This document shows positions 46,344 through 55,256 of a DNA stretch of 64,000 nucleotides, in pieces. The position numbers were made by a program, and so were the translations under genes. This DNA comes from Arcticibacterium luteifluviistationis (lineage in GTDB: Bacteria > Bacteroidota > Bacteroidia > Cytophagales > Spirosomataceae). Each line of letters begins with the position of its first letter. The stretch's first letter is position 1. The stretch lies in assembly GCF_003258705.1 (NCBI RefSeq), contig NZ_CP029480.1:1-64000 (forward strand). The letters run 5' to 3'. The notes under the pieces are model-generated. The model searched no databases, was not told where the DNA came from, and saw only the letters and a program-made list of their open reading frames with translations.

Positions 46344-46414
46344 TTGCTAACGTTTTTAGCAACAATGTGCTAATATTTATTGCATCTTTGAAGTGTCAAA
46401 CACAAAGCGTTTGA
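46344..46414. repeat. two inverted repeats upstream of the 53-codon ORF
   Basis: TTGCTAA (46344-46350) with TTAGCAA (46356-46362), 5-nt spacer, then TCAAAC (46396-46401) with GTTTGA (46409-46414), 7-nt spacer. No T run follows either, so they look like operators or leader structure rather than terminators. Between them CATCTTTG (46383-46390) is a near -7 element. Confidence 0.45.
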
Positions 46415-46449
46415 TTTCAGGTTCTTAGTAACAAATTAAAAATACGATT

Positions 46450-46611
46450 ATGTTAGCACTTAAAAATACATCTTCACAAAGAGTTTTTGTTCCTATTATC
46501 CCTTTAAGAAGAGAGCAGGATAATCCTTTTGAAAAGGCTGCCACCATCACAAAGATGACTTCTAAGAATGAGAGCCTTTTGAGGCTCATGGCAGCTTTTG
46601 AATTAAAGTAA
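46450..46611 (+). CDS. possible small ORF of 53 codons, unknown
   Basis: A short open frame with ATG and TAA coding a 53-residue, basic peptide (starts MLALKNTSSQRVF, ends LLRLMAAFELK) with no recognised family, signal peptide or membrane helix. The context favours it: it lies in a 579-bp gap between the sulfatase and TonB receptor genes, with an A-rich leader of the local kind and inverted repeats upstream, and has only a terminator shared with the receptor downstream. It may be a regulator, a leader or not translated. Confidence 0.4.
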   Translation: MLALKNTSSQRVFVPIIPLRREQDNPFEKAATITKMTSKNESLLRLMAAFELK

Positions 46612-46763
46612 ATATAGATTACTAGTCAAAAGACTTGATGAATTAGATTTTAACCTGTGTGCAAACGTGGTTGAAAGAGATATTCATCCTGAATAAATTA
46701 AAAATCAGAATAGACAAGTCCCACTCTATTGGGCAAAAATATTATTAGGAAAGCATGTAAATC
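46612..46763. other. remainder of the intergenic region before the receptor
   Basis: No further ORF or RNA recognised between the 53-codon ORF and the terminator. Confidence 0.4.
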
Positions 46764-46796
46764 AAAAAGAGACCGCCACTGGCAGTCTCTTTTTTC
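46764..46796. terminator. terminator of the second TonB receptor gene
   Basis: Stem AAAAAGAGAC (46764-46773) with GTCTCTTTTT (46785-46794) and an inner GCC/GGC pairing. It is symmetric enough to serve both strands. Confidence 0.85.
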
Positions 46797-46814
46797 TTGT
46801 CATCAGCAGCACAA

Positions 46815-49271
46815 TTATCTAAAATCGCCTTCCCCGGCATCACCGCCATCTACAGCGTCATTTCCACGGTTAGAGCTTTTTCTTCTAAATAAGCCTTTTC
46901 CGTCACTTTCCATTTTACCGAAACGGTATTGGAAATCAATTCGAATACTTCTTCTATAAATGCTTCTATTGTTACTCGTAATAAAGTAATTAAGAGCATC
47001 GGTTCTGTTTTCCAGAGCAGATTTGAAGTCGATAGTCTTAGCAAATGGATTTTCTAACCCTAAGCCTATGCTTCCTCTTTTCTTATTAATGTTTTTCTTA
47101 ACAGTAATTCCGTGAAAATAGAAGCCATTCCTTGTGCCTTGAAGCTGCACTCTAGGAGACCTATAGAAAGCAAAGAAAGAAGCCGCCCAGTCTTTAGGGA
47201 AAGAATATGAAGTATTTAAGTTAACACCTCCACTCCAGCCTTCGTTTGATATAGTTCGGTTATCCATGTAAGTATAATCTACATTTACACCACCGCCCAA
47301 ACGCCATTTATTCGTTGGATTCAAGTTCATAGAGATATTAGAACCGTAACGCTTATTTACACCAATATTTCCATAGGTAGTTTCTGTTACATCTAATCCA
47401 TCTTGACGAGTAACATTACTTATGGATGTAATACTGTTATCTTCAATTCTTGAGAACACCGAGAAATTGATTGAATTGCTGCCGAAATAGGTACTCATAG
47501 CCACTTCAAGCATATCAACTAACTCTGGAGATAATGTTGGACTTCCGAAGGATATGCTGTTTGCATTAGAATAATCCACAAAAGGATTTAAATACCTAAT
47601 TGATGGTCGCTGAATTCGCTGCGTGTAACTCGTTCTAATAGACCCAGCCTTTTTAAAACGTTTTGAAAGCGTAATACTCGGCAAGAAATTATCATAGTCT
47701 GGAATATCAACATTAGACAATTCTTTGAACTCTGCATCAATAGTGGTTTTCTCATAACGCACACCCGCTTGAACTCCCCACTTATTTGGCAACTCGAACG
47801 TAAACGAAGAATAGCCCGCTAATACATTTTGGTCATAGTCTAAGAAATTAGATCTACTATCATTTAAAGCAAAACTACCTGTACCATCATTATAGCTATA
47901 GAATTGTCCATCAGAAAGGGCTGAACGTAAAACTCCTTTTCCTCCCACTTCCCATTTCACTTTCTCACCCAAAGGTTGAACATAATCCAACTGGAAACTT
48001 AATTCCCTATCCTTCCCTTGATTTTCGCTGCTATCTGCTGATATTCCGTTTTGAAGAGCGGTATAGTAATTATCCGTATTATTTTGAGAAACTTGGGCCA
48101 AAATAGTAAGTTCCTGTATTGGATTTGCATATCTCTTAGTAAACGTAAAATCTAAGTCACTAGAGTTACTCTTATCAGTTTGATCAATATCTCTAAGGTT
48201 CTCATAAATCAAATCCCTATTATTATCCAATAAGGTTGATAACTGATCGCCATCGCTACCACTCACTCTGTTTCTCAAAGAATAGGTAACTGAGAAGTTT
48301 GTTTTCTTATCAAAATCATAATCAAAAGTACCACTATAACGCCCGCCTGCTCTAACAGAACGGCTATCATCAAGTTGAGTCAAGTACGTAGCCGCACCAT
48401 CTATAACACTCTCTCTCGTATTCTCGCCTATTGTTTTATAATTGTAAGAAGCTCTCCCACTACCACTTAGAGAAATTCCCCATTTACCGTCACGAAGGTT
48501 CACACTACCGTTAGCCGATGAACCAACTACACCTACACCAAGATTTAAAGAACCAGTTACACCTGCAAGTGTATTCTTTTTCAAAATGATATTAACTATA
48601 CCTGCTGTACCTTCTCCATCATACTTAGCACTTGGCGAGGTAATAACTTCTACAGATTTAATTTGGTCTGAAGGAATCTGTCTTAAGGCCTCTCCTACGC
48701 TACTTGCAAAAATTGCCGAAGGCTTATTATTAATAAGTATCCTCACATTCGAACTACCTCTTAATTCTACTTCTCCATCCAAATCCACACTAAGCATCGG
48801 AACCTTTCTTAGCACTTCTTCTGCTGTTCCACCGGTATTTGAGATATCCTTTTCCGCATTGTAAACCAATCTGTCTATTTTATCTTCTATCAAAGACGAC
48901 TGCCCAACAACGGTTACAGCATCTAATTGGATATTATCACCAACCAATTTAATATTCCCCAAGTTTAAACTTGCGTTATTTTTGACTGCTATATTTTCTA
49001 AGGAAAGAGGCTGATAACCTACGAAAGAAACCAAAATTTTATAAGTACCACCCTTTACCCCTTCAAACTTAAACTTACCATTATCGGTAGTTAATGTTCC
49101 GTCAATTGCTTTACCAGCACTCCATAAAGCCACCGCAGCAAATTCGACTTGACCATTTGTAACAGAATCTACAATAACACCCGAAATTGTAGCATTGCCC
49201 GCCTGCCCTTTAACTTGAGTGACAGAAAAGCAGGTAAAAAGGAGCAAGAAGCCCAGTAGTAGTTTTTTCAT
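46815..49271 (-). CDS. TonB-dependent receptor family protein with OMP_b-brl_3-type barrel
   Basis: An 818-residue outer-membrane protein with signal peptide (1-22, ending VKGQ), a carboxypeptidase-regulatory-like domain (about 27-110, SGVIVDSVTNGQVEFAAVAL), a plug with DKIDRLVYNAEKDISNTGGT and VRILINNKPSAIFA, and a barrel of the PF14905 type. It ends with an acidic Asn/Gly-rich tail rather than the usual aromatic residue, which is a family variant. These receptors import unknown substrates; no SusD gene is adjacent. Confidence 0.9.
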   Translation of the reverse strand: MKKLLLGFLLLFTCFSVTQVKGQAGNATISGVIVDSVTNGQVEFAAVALWSAGKAIDGTLTTDNGKFKFEGVKGGTYKILVSFVGYQPLSLENIAVKNNASLNLGNIKLVGDNIQLDAVTVVGQSSLIEDKIDRLVYNAEKDISNTGGTAEEVLRKVPMLSVDLDGEVELRGSSNVRILINNKPSAIFASSVGEALRQIPSDQIKSVEVITSPSAKYDGEGTAGIVNIILKKNTLAGVTGSLNLGVGVVGSSANGSVNLRDGKWGISLSGSGRASYNYKTIGENTRESVIDGAATYLTQLDDSRSVRAGGRYSGTFDYDFDKKTNFSVTYSLRNRVSGSDGDQLSTLLDNNRDLIYENLRDIDQTDKSNSSDLDFTFTKRYANPIQELTILAQVSQNNTDNYYTALQNGISADSSENQGKDRELSFQLDYVQPLGEKVKWEVGGKGVLRSALSDGQFYSYNDGTGSFALNDSRSNFLDYDQNVLAGYSSFTFELPNKWGVQAGVRYEKTTIDAEFKELSNVDIPDYDNFLPSITLSKRFKKAGSIRTSYTQRIQRPSIRYLNPFVDYSNANSISFGSPTLSPELVDMLEVAMSTYFGSNSINFSVFSRIEDNSITSISNVTRQDGLDVTETTYGNIGVNKRYGSNISMNLNPTNKWRLGGGVNVDYTYMDNRTISNEGWSGGVNLNTSYSFPKDWAASFFAFYRSPRVQLQGTRNGFYFHGITVKKNINKKRGSIGLGLENPFAKTIDFKSALENRTDALNYFITSNNRSIYRRSIRIDFQYRFGKMESDGKGLFRRKSSNRGNDAVDGGDAGEGDFR

Positions 49272-49435
49272 TATTCTTGATTTTTAAAATTTTAACAGGT
49301 CTAGGAAAACTTAAATGATTTACAAAGAAAGACATCATTGCACTTAAGAATATTGCATAGATGTAATGACAACAGCAGTCAAGTAGATATAAATCAATGA
49401 TTTGTCGATATTAACTAATTAACGTCGACCAAAAG

Positions 49436-49466
49436 ACAATCTTCGAAAAATACAATCTTTGAAAAA
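49436..49466. repeat. tandem 15-bp near-repeat
   Basis: ACAATCTTCGAAAAA and ACAATCTTTGAAAAA, 16 bp apart start to start, one mismatch. It may be a pair of regulator sites for the divergent genes on either side. Confidence 0.5.
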
Positions 49467-49577
49467 CAATAAAAATACTAAGTCAAGTGCTGTTCCTCCT
49501 ACACAATAGTATATAGCTAAAGAAAAGCTTTGCTCCCAATTAGCTAATAAGCTCTTTCATCCATCAGTTAAATAAGC

Positions 49578-49585
49578 TAATTTTG
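49578..49585 (+). promoter_or_regulatory. candidate -7 element for prfC
   Basis: TAATTTTG, matching TAnnTTTG, 29 bp before the start codon. No clear -33 element. Confidence 0.45.
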
Positions 49586-49614
49586 CAGATTATTTCTGCA
49601 GGATAAATTTTCAT

Positions 49615-51204
49615 ATGAGTTTCGACAAAGAGTATAAAAGGAGAAGAACGTTCGCCATCATTGCCCACCCCGATGCTGGTAAAACTACACTAACTGAGAA
49701 GCTTCTCTTGTTTGGAGGAGCCATCCAAACCGCTGGAGCAGTAAAATCCAATAAAATTAAGAAGTCGACAACTTCCGATTTTATGGAAATTGAAAAGCAA
49801 CGTGGTATTTCTGTGGCTACATCGGTAATGACTTTTGAGTATAAAGACCTCAAAATAAACATTCTTGACACTCCTGGTCACAAAGACTTTGCAGAAGACA
49901 CCTACAGAACACTTACTGCGGTAGATAGTGTCATACTAGTGATTGACTGTGTTAAAGGCGTAGAAGAGCAAACCGAAAAACTCATGGAGGTTTGCCGAAT
50001 GAGAGATACTCCTGTAATAATTTTTGTCAATAAAATGGACCGTGACGGTCAAGATCCATTTGACATCCTTGATGAATTAGAGCAAAAGCTAGGAATAGGT
50101 GTAAGACCAATAACTTGGCCTGTAAATGGTGGTAGAGATTTCAAAGGCGTATATCATTTGTTAGAACACAAAATGAATTTCTTTGCAGTCAACAAAACCA
50201 AACTAGAAGAAGATATTTTCGAGTACGACCTTGACTCAGACGTTTTGAGAAGTAAAATTGGCGACAAAGATGCTGACCAACTTCAAGAAGACGTAGAGAT
50301 GATTGAAGGAATTTATGATGAATTTGACCGCGAAAAATACCTTTCAGGTAATTTAGCTCCCGTATTTTTCGGAAGTGCCGTAAGTAACTTTGGAGTTATG
50401 GAGCTTCTAAACACTTTTTGTAACGTCAGTCCTCTTCCAATATCTAGAGAAACGGACATAAGAGTGGTAGAACCTACCGAAAACAAGTTTACAGGTTTCG
50501 TTTTTAAAATCCACGCCAACATTGACCCAAGACATAGAGACAGAATAGCTTTCTTAAGAGTGTGCAGTGGCACCTTTGAAAGGAGCAAATTCTACGAACA
50601 TGTTCGCTTAGATAAAAAACTGCGATTCTCAAACCCCTACATGTTTATGGCTGACACCAAAAACGTAGTAGACGAGGCATACCCTGGAGACGTAGTAGGT
50701 CTCTATGACACAGGTAACTTTAAGATTGGCGATACGCTAACAGAGGGTGAAGAACTCCAATTTACAGGAATACCTAGTTTCTCTCCAGAACTATTTAGGG
50801 AGGTAGTAAATGCCGACCCAATGAAGGCGAAACAATTAGAAAAAGGTGTTCAGCAGCTTTCGGAAGAGGGCGTGGCTCAGTTGTTTATAATGCAGCCTGG
50901 TAATAGAAAAATTATTGGAACTGTAGGTGAATTACAGTTTGAGGTAATTGAACACAGATTACTTCATGAGTATGGAGCCAAATGCCGATTTGAAGCAAAA
51001 CCGTATTCAAAAGCATGTTGGATAACAGCTAAAGACGCAGACAAACTAGCTGAGTTTATTAGGCTAAAGAATAATTTCATAGCCTATGATAAAGACAAGA
51101 ACCCTGTTTTCTTAGCAGAAACAGATTGGATTCTAAGAATGAACATGGAAAACAATCCTGACATAGTTTTTCACACTACGTCAGAATTTAAAGTCAAAGC
51201 CTAA
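49615..51204 (+). CDS. prfC: peptide chain release factor 3
   Basis: RF3 is a GTPase that releases RF1/RF2 from the ribosome after termination. G1 is AHPDAGKTT (17-25), G3 LDTPGHKDF, and G4 NKMD; the C-terminal domains II/III follow as in EF-G-like factors. It lacks EF-G domain IV, and the 529-residue size and RF3-type insert [12 protein letters not shown] support RF3 over LepA or TypA. It converges with the unknown gene at 51208, 3 bp between. Confidence 0.95.
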   Translation: MSFDKEYKRRRTFAIIAHPDAGKTTLTEKLLLFGGAIQTAGAVKSNKIKKSTTSDFMEIEKQRGISVATSVMTFEYKDLKINILDTPGHKDFAEDTYRTLTAVDSVILVIDCVKGVEEQTEKLMEVCRMRDTPVIIFVNKMDRDGQDPFDILDELEQKLGIGVRPITWPVNGGRDFKGVYHLLEHKMNFFAVNKTKLEEDIFEYDLDSDVLRSKIGDKDADQLQEDVEMIEGIYDEFDREKYLSGNLAPVFFGSAVSNFGVMELLNTFCNVSPLPISRETDIRVVEPTENKFTGFVFKIHANIDPRHRDRIAFLRVCSGTFERSKFYEHVRLDKKLRFSNPYMFMADTKNVVDEAYPGDVVGLYDTGNFKIGDTLTEGEELQFTGIPSFSPELFREVVNADPMKAKQLEKGVQQLSEEGVAQLFIMQPGNRKIIGTVGELQFEVIEHRLLHEYGAKCRFEAKPYSKACWITAKDADKLAEFIRLKNNFIAYDKDKNPVFLAETDWILRMNMENNPDIVFHTTSEFKVKA

Positions 51205-51207
51205 GAA

Positions 51208-51612
51208 TTAATCTTCAGGAAAAGGAATATATACAAATCCAGCAAACTTGCCGTCCATTACGAACAGGCAGCAATACTCCTCTGGGTTTTTATAGTGTTC
51301 TTTAAATAGGCCTTCGGATTCGGGCCCAACTATGCCTCGCTCTATAAACTCCTCTAAAAAGGTAGCTTTATATTCATAGCGTGTTCCTAAGTCATCTTTG
51401 AAGAATAAAGTATTTCCTACAGGCACATCAGCAATGGTTGCCACAAAAACTGGGTATTCACTAAATTTCCTACTTCTAATTTGATATGAACCCTCTTTTA
51501 AGTGGTCACATACTTTTAAGAAATCTTCCGTTACTAAACCCATTTGTTTCTTATCTAACTCTGGCGAGTTAGCGTCGTCCATAATTGTGTTTTCGTTCGA
51601 ATGATTTATCAT
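51208..51612 (-). CDS. hypothetical protein
   Basis: A 134-residue acidic protein with no recognised family. The N-terminal ~25 residues are polar and Asn/Asp-rich and may be dispensable (a second ATG at 51582 exists); the body has a beta-alpha look with EYPVFVATIADVPVG and ends FVMDGKFAGFVYIPFPED. It is the last gene of the operon tsaE-ald-unknown, 12 bp after the ald stop codon. I cannot infer a function. Confidence 0.65.
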   Translation of the reverse strand: MINHSNENTIMDDANSPELDKKQMGLVTEDFLKVCDHLKEGSYQIRSRKFSEYPVFVATIADVPVGNTLFFKDDLGTRYEYKATFLEEFIERGIVGPESEGLFKEHYKNPEEYCCLFVMDGKFAGFVYIPFPED

Positions 51613-51624
51613 TTTCCTCTCTAT

Positions 51625-52824
51625 TTAAATTCTGGCCGCTAATAGAAGCCTTAAATCCCTATGTCTTAAACTAAATTTCTTGGCAATATTCTGATGGGTA
51701 ATATTTCCTTTGAAGGCATAAACACCTTTAAGAAACCATTGGTTCGTGAGAATCATCTCATCCATACCACCCAAATTTATTATTTTAAGTAAAAGCGGTG
51801 TAAAAATATTACTCAAACTATGACTAGCTGTATTACTAACACGTGAAGCAATATTTGGCACAGCATAATGAATTACACCATGTTTCTTAAAAATGGGCTT
51901 TTCATGAGAAGTTGGAATAGATGTTTCAATACAACCTCCTTGGTCTATGGCCACATCTACTATTACAGCATTATTCTTCATACTTTTCACCATATCTTCC
52001 GTCACCACTAAAGGAGACAAGCCTTTCTCTGAACGCATAGCCGCCACCACCACATCTGCTTCGGCTAAAGCCTTACAAAGGTTTTGAGAATCAAGAATAG
52101 ACGTATAAATATGCTGTCCTAACGAATACCTTAATCGCTGTAACCTATATAAGTAAGAATCAAAAATCTTTATATCTGCTCCTAAACCCAAAGCCGCTCT
52201 GGCTGCAAACTCAGCCACAGTACCTGCTCCTAAAATCACTACTGAAGTAGGTGGAACGCCAGCAATACCTCCTAATAGTATTCCTCTTCCTTTAGCCAAA
52301 TACTCGGAAGCCAACAAAATGGCGGAACTACCAGCTATTTCACTCATGGCTCTTATTACAGAAAGGTTACCAGCGGTATCCTCCATGTATTCAAAACCAA
52401 TGGCTGTAATTCTTTTTTGAATCAAAGCCTCAAAATACGCTTTGGATTGATTTCGAAATTGCAATGCAGAAAGAAGGGCACTTTCTGGCTGCATCAAAGC
52501 TATTTCTTCTAATGTAGGTGGGTCTACTTTAATAACAATTCTAGAAGAAAACACCCTATCTCTGGAAACACATATCTCAGCACCTGCTTCACTGTAAGCT
52601 TCATCCGTAAAATCGGCAGCTTCACCTGCACCTTTCTCTACTTTTACGCTCATTCCATTTCTAACCAAAACGGAAACAGAATCTGGACTTAAGGCTATTC
52701 GTTTTTCTAAAATGGAGTTTTCCTTCGGAAGACCAATTGAGAATTCACTCTTCCGCTCTTTAACAGCTAAAGGAGACTCTTGGGTCTCTAAACTACTTCC
52801 ACGTTTTTCTGATGACTCAGTCAT
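51625..52824 (-). CDS. ald: alanine dehydrogenase
   Basis: An NAD-dependent dehydrogenase interconverting L-alanine and pyruvate plus ammonia. The N-terminal catalytic domain has KENSILEKRIALSPDSV and the substrate region ALLSALQFRNQ, and the Rossmann loop VVILGAGTVAEFAARAALGLGA is in the centre. The C-terminal HYAVPNIASRVSNTASHSLSN is diagnostic of alanine dehydrogenase over transhydrogenase PntA. The first ~25 residues are a non-conserved polar extension. It overlaps tsaE by 4 bp (ATGA). Confidence 0.92.
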   Translation of the reverse strand: MTESSEKRGSSLETQESPLAVKERKSEFSIGLPKENSILEKRIALSPDSVSVLVRNGMSVKVEKGAGEAADFTDEAYSEAGAEICVSRDRVFSSRIVIKVDPPTLEEIALMQPESALLSALQFRNQSKAYFEALIQKRITAIGFEYMEDTAGNLSVIRAMSEIAGSSAILLASEYLAKGRGILLGGIAGVPPTSVVILGAGTVAEFAARAALGLGADIKIFDSYLYRLQRLRYSLGQHIYTSILDSQNLCKALAEADVVVAAMRSEKGLSPLVVTEDMVKSMKNNAVIVDVAIDQGGCIETSIPTSHEKPIFKKHGVIHYAVPNIASRVSNTASHSLSNIFTPLLLKIINLGGMDEMILTNQWFLKGVYAFKGNITHQNIAKKFSLRHRDLRLLLAARI

Positions 52825-53261
52825 TCTTTAATTATTTCAAGTCCAATAGTTCTTGATTGATCTTCCTGAATTTCTAATGAAATAAGAAGATGTGGCACTG
52901 GTAACAAATCGGCTATAATCTCAGGCCATTCTATCAAGCACTTGTTTCCACTATACAAATACTCTTCAATCCCAAAATCAAAAGCTTCTTCCTGATTATT
53001 CAATCTGTAACAATCGAAGTGATAAAGGTCGGAACCATTATCTAGTGGATAGGCATTAACGATAGAAAAGGTTGGGCTTTGGACAGCTTCTTTAAAACCT
53101 AATTGACTACACAGTTCCTTTATCAAAGTAGTTTTACCAGCCCCTAAATTCCCTTCAAATAACCAAACATTTACCTCGTCAGCAAATTCTATAATTTGCT
53201 GAGCCACATTTGGCAAGTCATCCAACCTTATTTGTTCTAAAAACTTATTCACTGTAAGCAC
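52821..53261 (-). CDS. tsaE: tRNA threonylcarbamoyladenosine biosynthesis ATPase TsaE
   Basis: TsaE is the ATPase that works with TsaB-TsaD to make the t6A37 modification of ANN-decoding tRNAs. It has the P-loop GNLGAGKTT (37-45), then SPTFSIVNAYP and YHFDCYRL, and CLIEWPEI near the end, all as expected for the 146-residue family. It starts the operon with ald. The other t6A genes are not adjacent. Confidence 0.95.
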   Translation of the reverse strand: MLTVNKFLEQIRLDDLPNVAQQIIEFADEVNVWLFEGNLGAGKTTLIKELCSQLGFKEAVQSPTFSIVNAYPLDNGSDLYHFDCYRLNNQEEAFDFGIEEYLYSGNKCLIEWPEIIADLLPVPHLLISLEIQEDQSRTIGLEIIKE

Positions 53262-53417
53262 AAAAGTACTATTATTTTTAAAAAATCACTCTGTAAAGAT
53301 ATTTCAAGAAGCTTTTAAGAAAAGCTAGAATATTTGCAGAATAAATAAGCTCCATTTTGGTTTTAACGTCCAAATTTTAAGACCTTTGCCTTCTAATTCC
53401 TAAAGACTTTCCGGCTT

Positions 53418-55253
53418 ATGTATGATGGCAGAAAAAATGTAATTCTTTTCTTCTTTTTTAGCATTGGTGCCATTTTCCTTATTAGACTATTTTATCTTCA
53501 AGTAATTGATCCTAAATACCGTTCTATTGAGGCCACCAATGCTATCAAAAGACACGTTGAAGTTCCTCTAAGAGGACAAATTTATGACCGCAACCATAAG
53601 TTGTTGGTCAAAAATGAGGAAGTGTACAATATGTACGTTACCCCAAGAAAGGTCAAAAACTTAGATACTTTAAAATTTTGCAAGGTTTTAAATATTGACA
53701 GGAACTACTTTGATAGTACCATGGCTTTGGCTACTGCCTACTCCAAAAATAGAGCCTCACTTTTCAAAAAACAATTAAGCAAAACTGAATTTGCCCAGGT
53801 AGCTGATGCCATGGTTAATTTTAAAGGCTTCCATTTTGAGCAATCTTTCTTTAGGACCTATCCTGGACATACGCTTGCCAATGCCTTAGGTTATATTGGA
53901 GAAGTTCCACGGAAGTTTTACGAAGAACAAGAAACTAGATACTACAGAAAAGGGGATTATATAGGACTTTCTGGAATTGAAAAAGAATACGAAGAAGAAC
54001 TTCGTGGCGAACGTGGCGTTGCTTTTACCTTGATGAATGTAAAAGGGGAAGACAAAGGCCGCTATGAGGGAGGTGCATATGATACCACTGCAGTGGTAGG
54101 AAGAGACCTTTACTCTTCCATTGACATGGAACTGCAGCAACTAGCCGATAGCCTTTTCCAAAACAAAGTAGGTTCTATAGTGGCTATTGAACCTAGCACT
54201 GGGGAAATTTTAGTCATGGGTTCTTACCCCACTTATGACCCAAACTTACTTTCTGGAAAAGCCTTCTCTGATAACTACATGAACCTTATCAGAGACCCAG
54301 ATAAGCCAACTTTCAACAGAGCTATTTCTTCATTTTATAGACCTGGCTCTACTTTTAAACTTGTTCAAGCTGTGGTTGGCTTGCAACAAGGGGTAATTAC
54401 TACGCAAACCTCATTTATTGGAGCATATTCACCAATGGGCTGTCATGGTCATGGATTGCACCATATGGCTAACCTTAACAATGCTGTTCAATTTTCATGT
54501 AATCCATATTTTTACAATGTATTCAAAAGGTTAATTGAAAATACTAATGAAAAAAGCCCGTACATAGGAGCTAGGGAAGGCTTGACCAACTGGAGAAATA
54601 TGGTTGGAAAATTTGGTTTTGGAACCCATTTAGGTATTGACATCCCTGGAGAAAGAAGTCAACTTCTGCCTGGATTACCTTTATATGACAAATATTACGG
54701 CGAAAACAGATGGAAGTTTTCCAACATTTACTCATTGGCAATTGGAGAAGGAGAGATTGGTCTTGATGTTTTAAAACTGGCAAACATGACAGCCGTATTT
54801 GCCAATAAGGGCTACTGGATCACACCTCACCTTATTAGAGGAGTGGGAGCTGATAAAAAAGGCATGAGGCCGGAGCGTTTGGAAGTACACCAAACAGGTA
54901 TTGCCCCAGAACATTTCGCATCTATCTATAACGGTATGGAAGAAGTTGTAAGAGCTGGTACTGCTCGTCAAGCTTATATGAAAGAAATTCCTATTTTAGG
55001 AAAAACAGGAACCTCACAAAATAAAAAAGGAAGAGACCACGCTATTTTCATTGCTTTTGCTCCAAGAGATAACCCTCAAATAGCAATAGCCGCAGTAGTA
55101 GAAAATGCAGGGTATGGAGGTTCATCTGCCGGTCCTATATCTTCTCTTATTATTGAAAAGTACTTGACAGGAAAAATAGAAAGAAGAGCCCTAGCAGAAA
55201 GAATGAAAAATACAAGTTACACCACCGTGGCAGCCTCTGCCGTAGCAAAATAG
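53418..55253 (+). CDS. mrdA: penicillin-binding protein 2
   Basis: PBP2 is the elongasome transpeptidase that cross-links peptidoglycan with RodA. It has a short cytoplasmic tail, one transmembrane helix (about 8-26), the pedestal/dimerisation domain and the transpeptidase domain with STFK (311-314), the SxN motif SCN (about 357-359) and KTGT (529-532). All active-site motifs are intact. rodA starts 3 bp after the stop; mreBCD, often upstream in other Bacteroidota, are not in this window. Confidence 0.96.
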   Translation: MYDGRKNVILFFFFSIGAIFLIRLFYLQVIDPKYRSIEATNAIKRHVEVPLRGQIYDRNHKLLVKNEEVYNMYVTPRKVKNLDTLKFCKVLNIDRNYFDSTMALATAYSKNRASLFKKQLSKTEFAQVADAMVNFKGFHFEQSFFRTYPGHTLANALGYIGEVPRKFYEEQETRYYRKGDYIGLSGIEKEYEEELRGERGVAFTLMNVKGEDKGRYEGGAYDTTAVVGRDLYSSIDMELQQLADSLFQNKVGSIVAIEPSTGEILVMGSYPTYDPNLLSGKAFSDNYMNLIRDPDKPTFNRAISSFYRPGSTFKLVQAVVGLQQGVITTQTSFIGAYSPMGCHGHGLHHMANLNNAVQFSCNPYFYNVFKRLIENTNEKSPYIGAREGLTNWRNMVGKFGFGTHLGIDIPGERSQLLPGLPLYDKYYGENRWKFSNIYSLAIGEGEIGLDVLKLANMTAVFANKGYWITPHLIRGVGADKKGMRPERLEVHQTGIAPEHFASIYNGMEEVVRAGTARQAYMKEIPILGKTGTSQNKKGRDHAIFIAFAPRDNPQIAIAAVVENAGYGGSSAGPISSLIIEKYLTGKIERRALAERMKNTSYTTVAASAVAK

Positions 55254-55256
55254 TTA

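Larger units (their letters stand above)
49272..49614. other. intergenic region between the second TonB receptor and prfC
   Basis: No gene seen. It holds a tandem pair of 15-mers ACAATCTT(C/T)GAAAAA at 49436-49450 and 49452-49466 (period 16 bp, one mismatch), and a GTCGA...TCGAC inverted pair near 49407-49428. The prfC -7 element is at its right end. Confidence 0.5.

Noticed and set aside
46729-46959. A 76-codon frame across the terminator before the second TonB receptor
   Set aside because: It spans the terminator hairpin and runs antisense through the end of the receptor gene.
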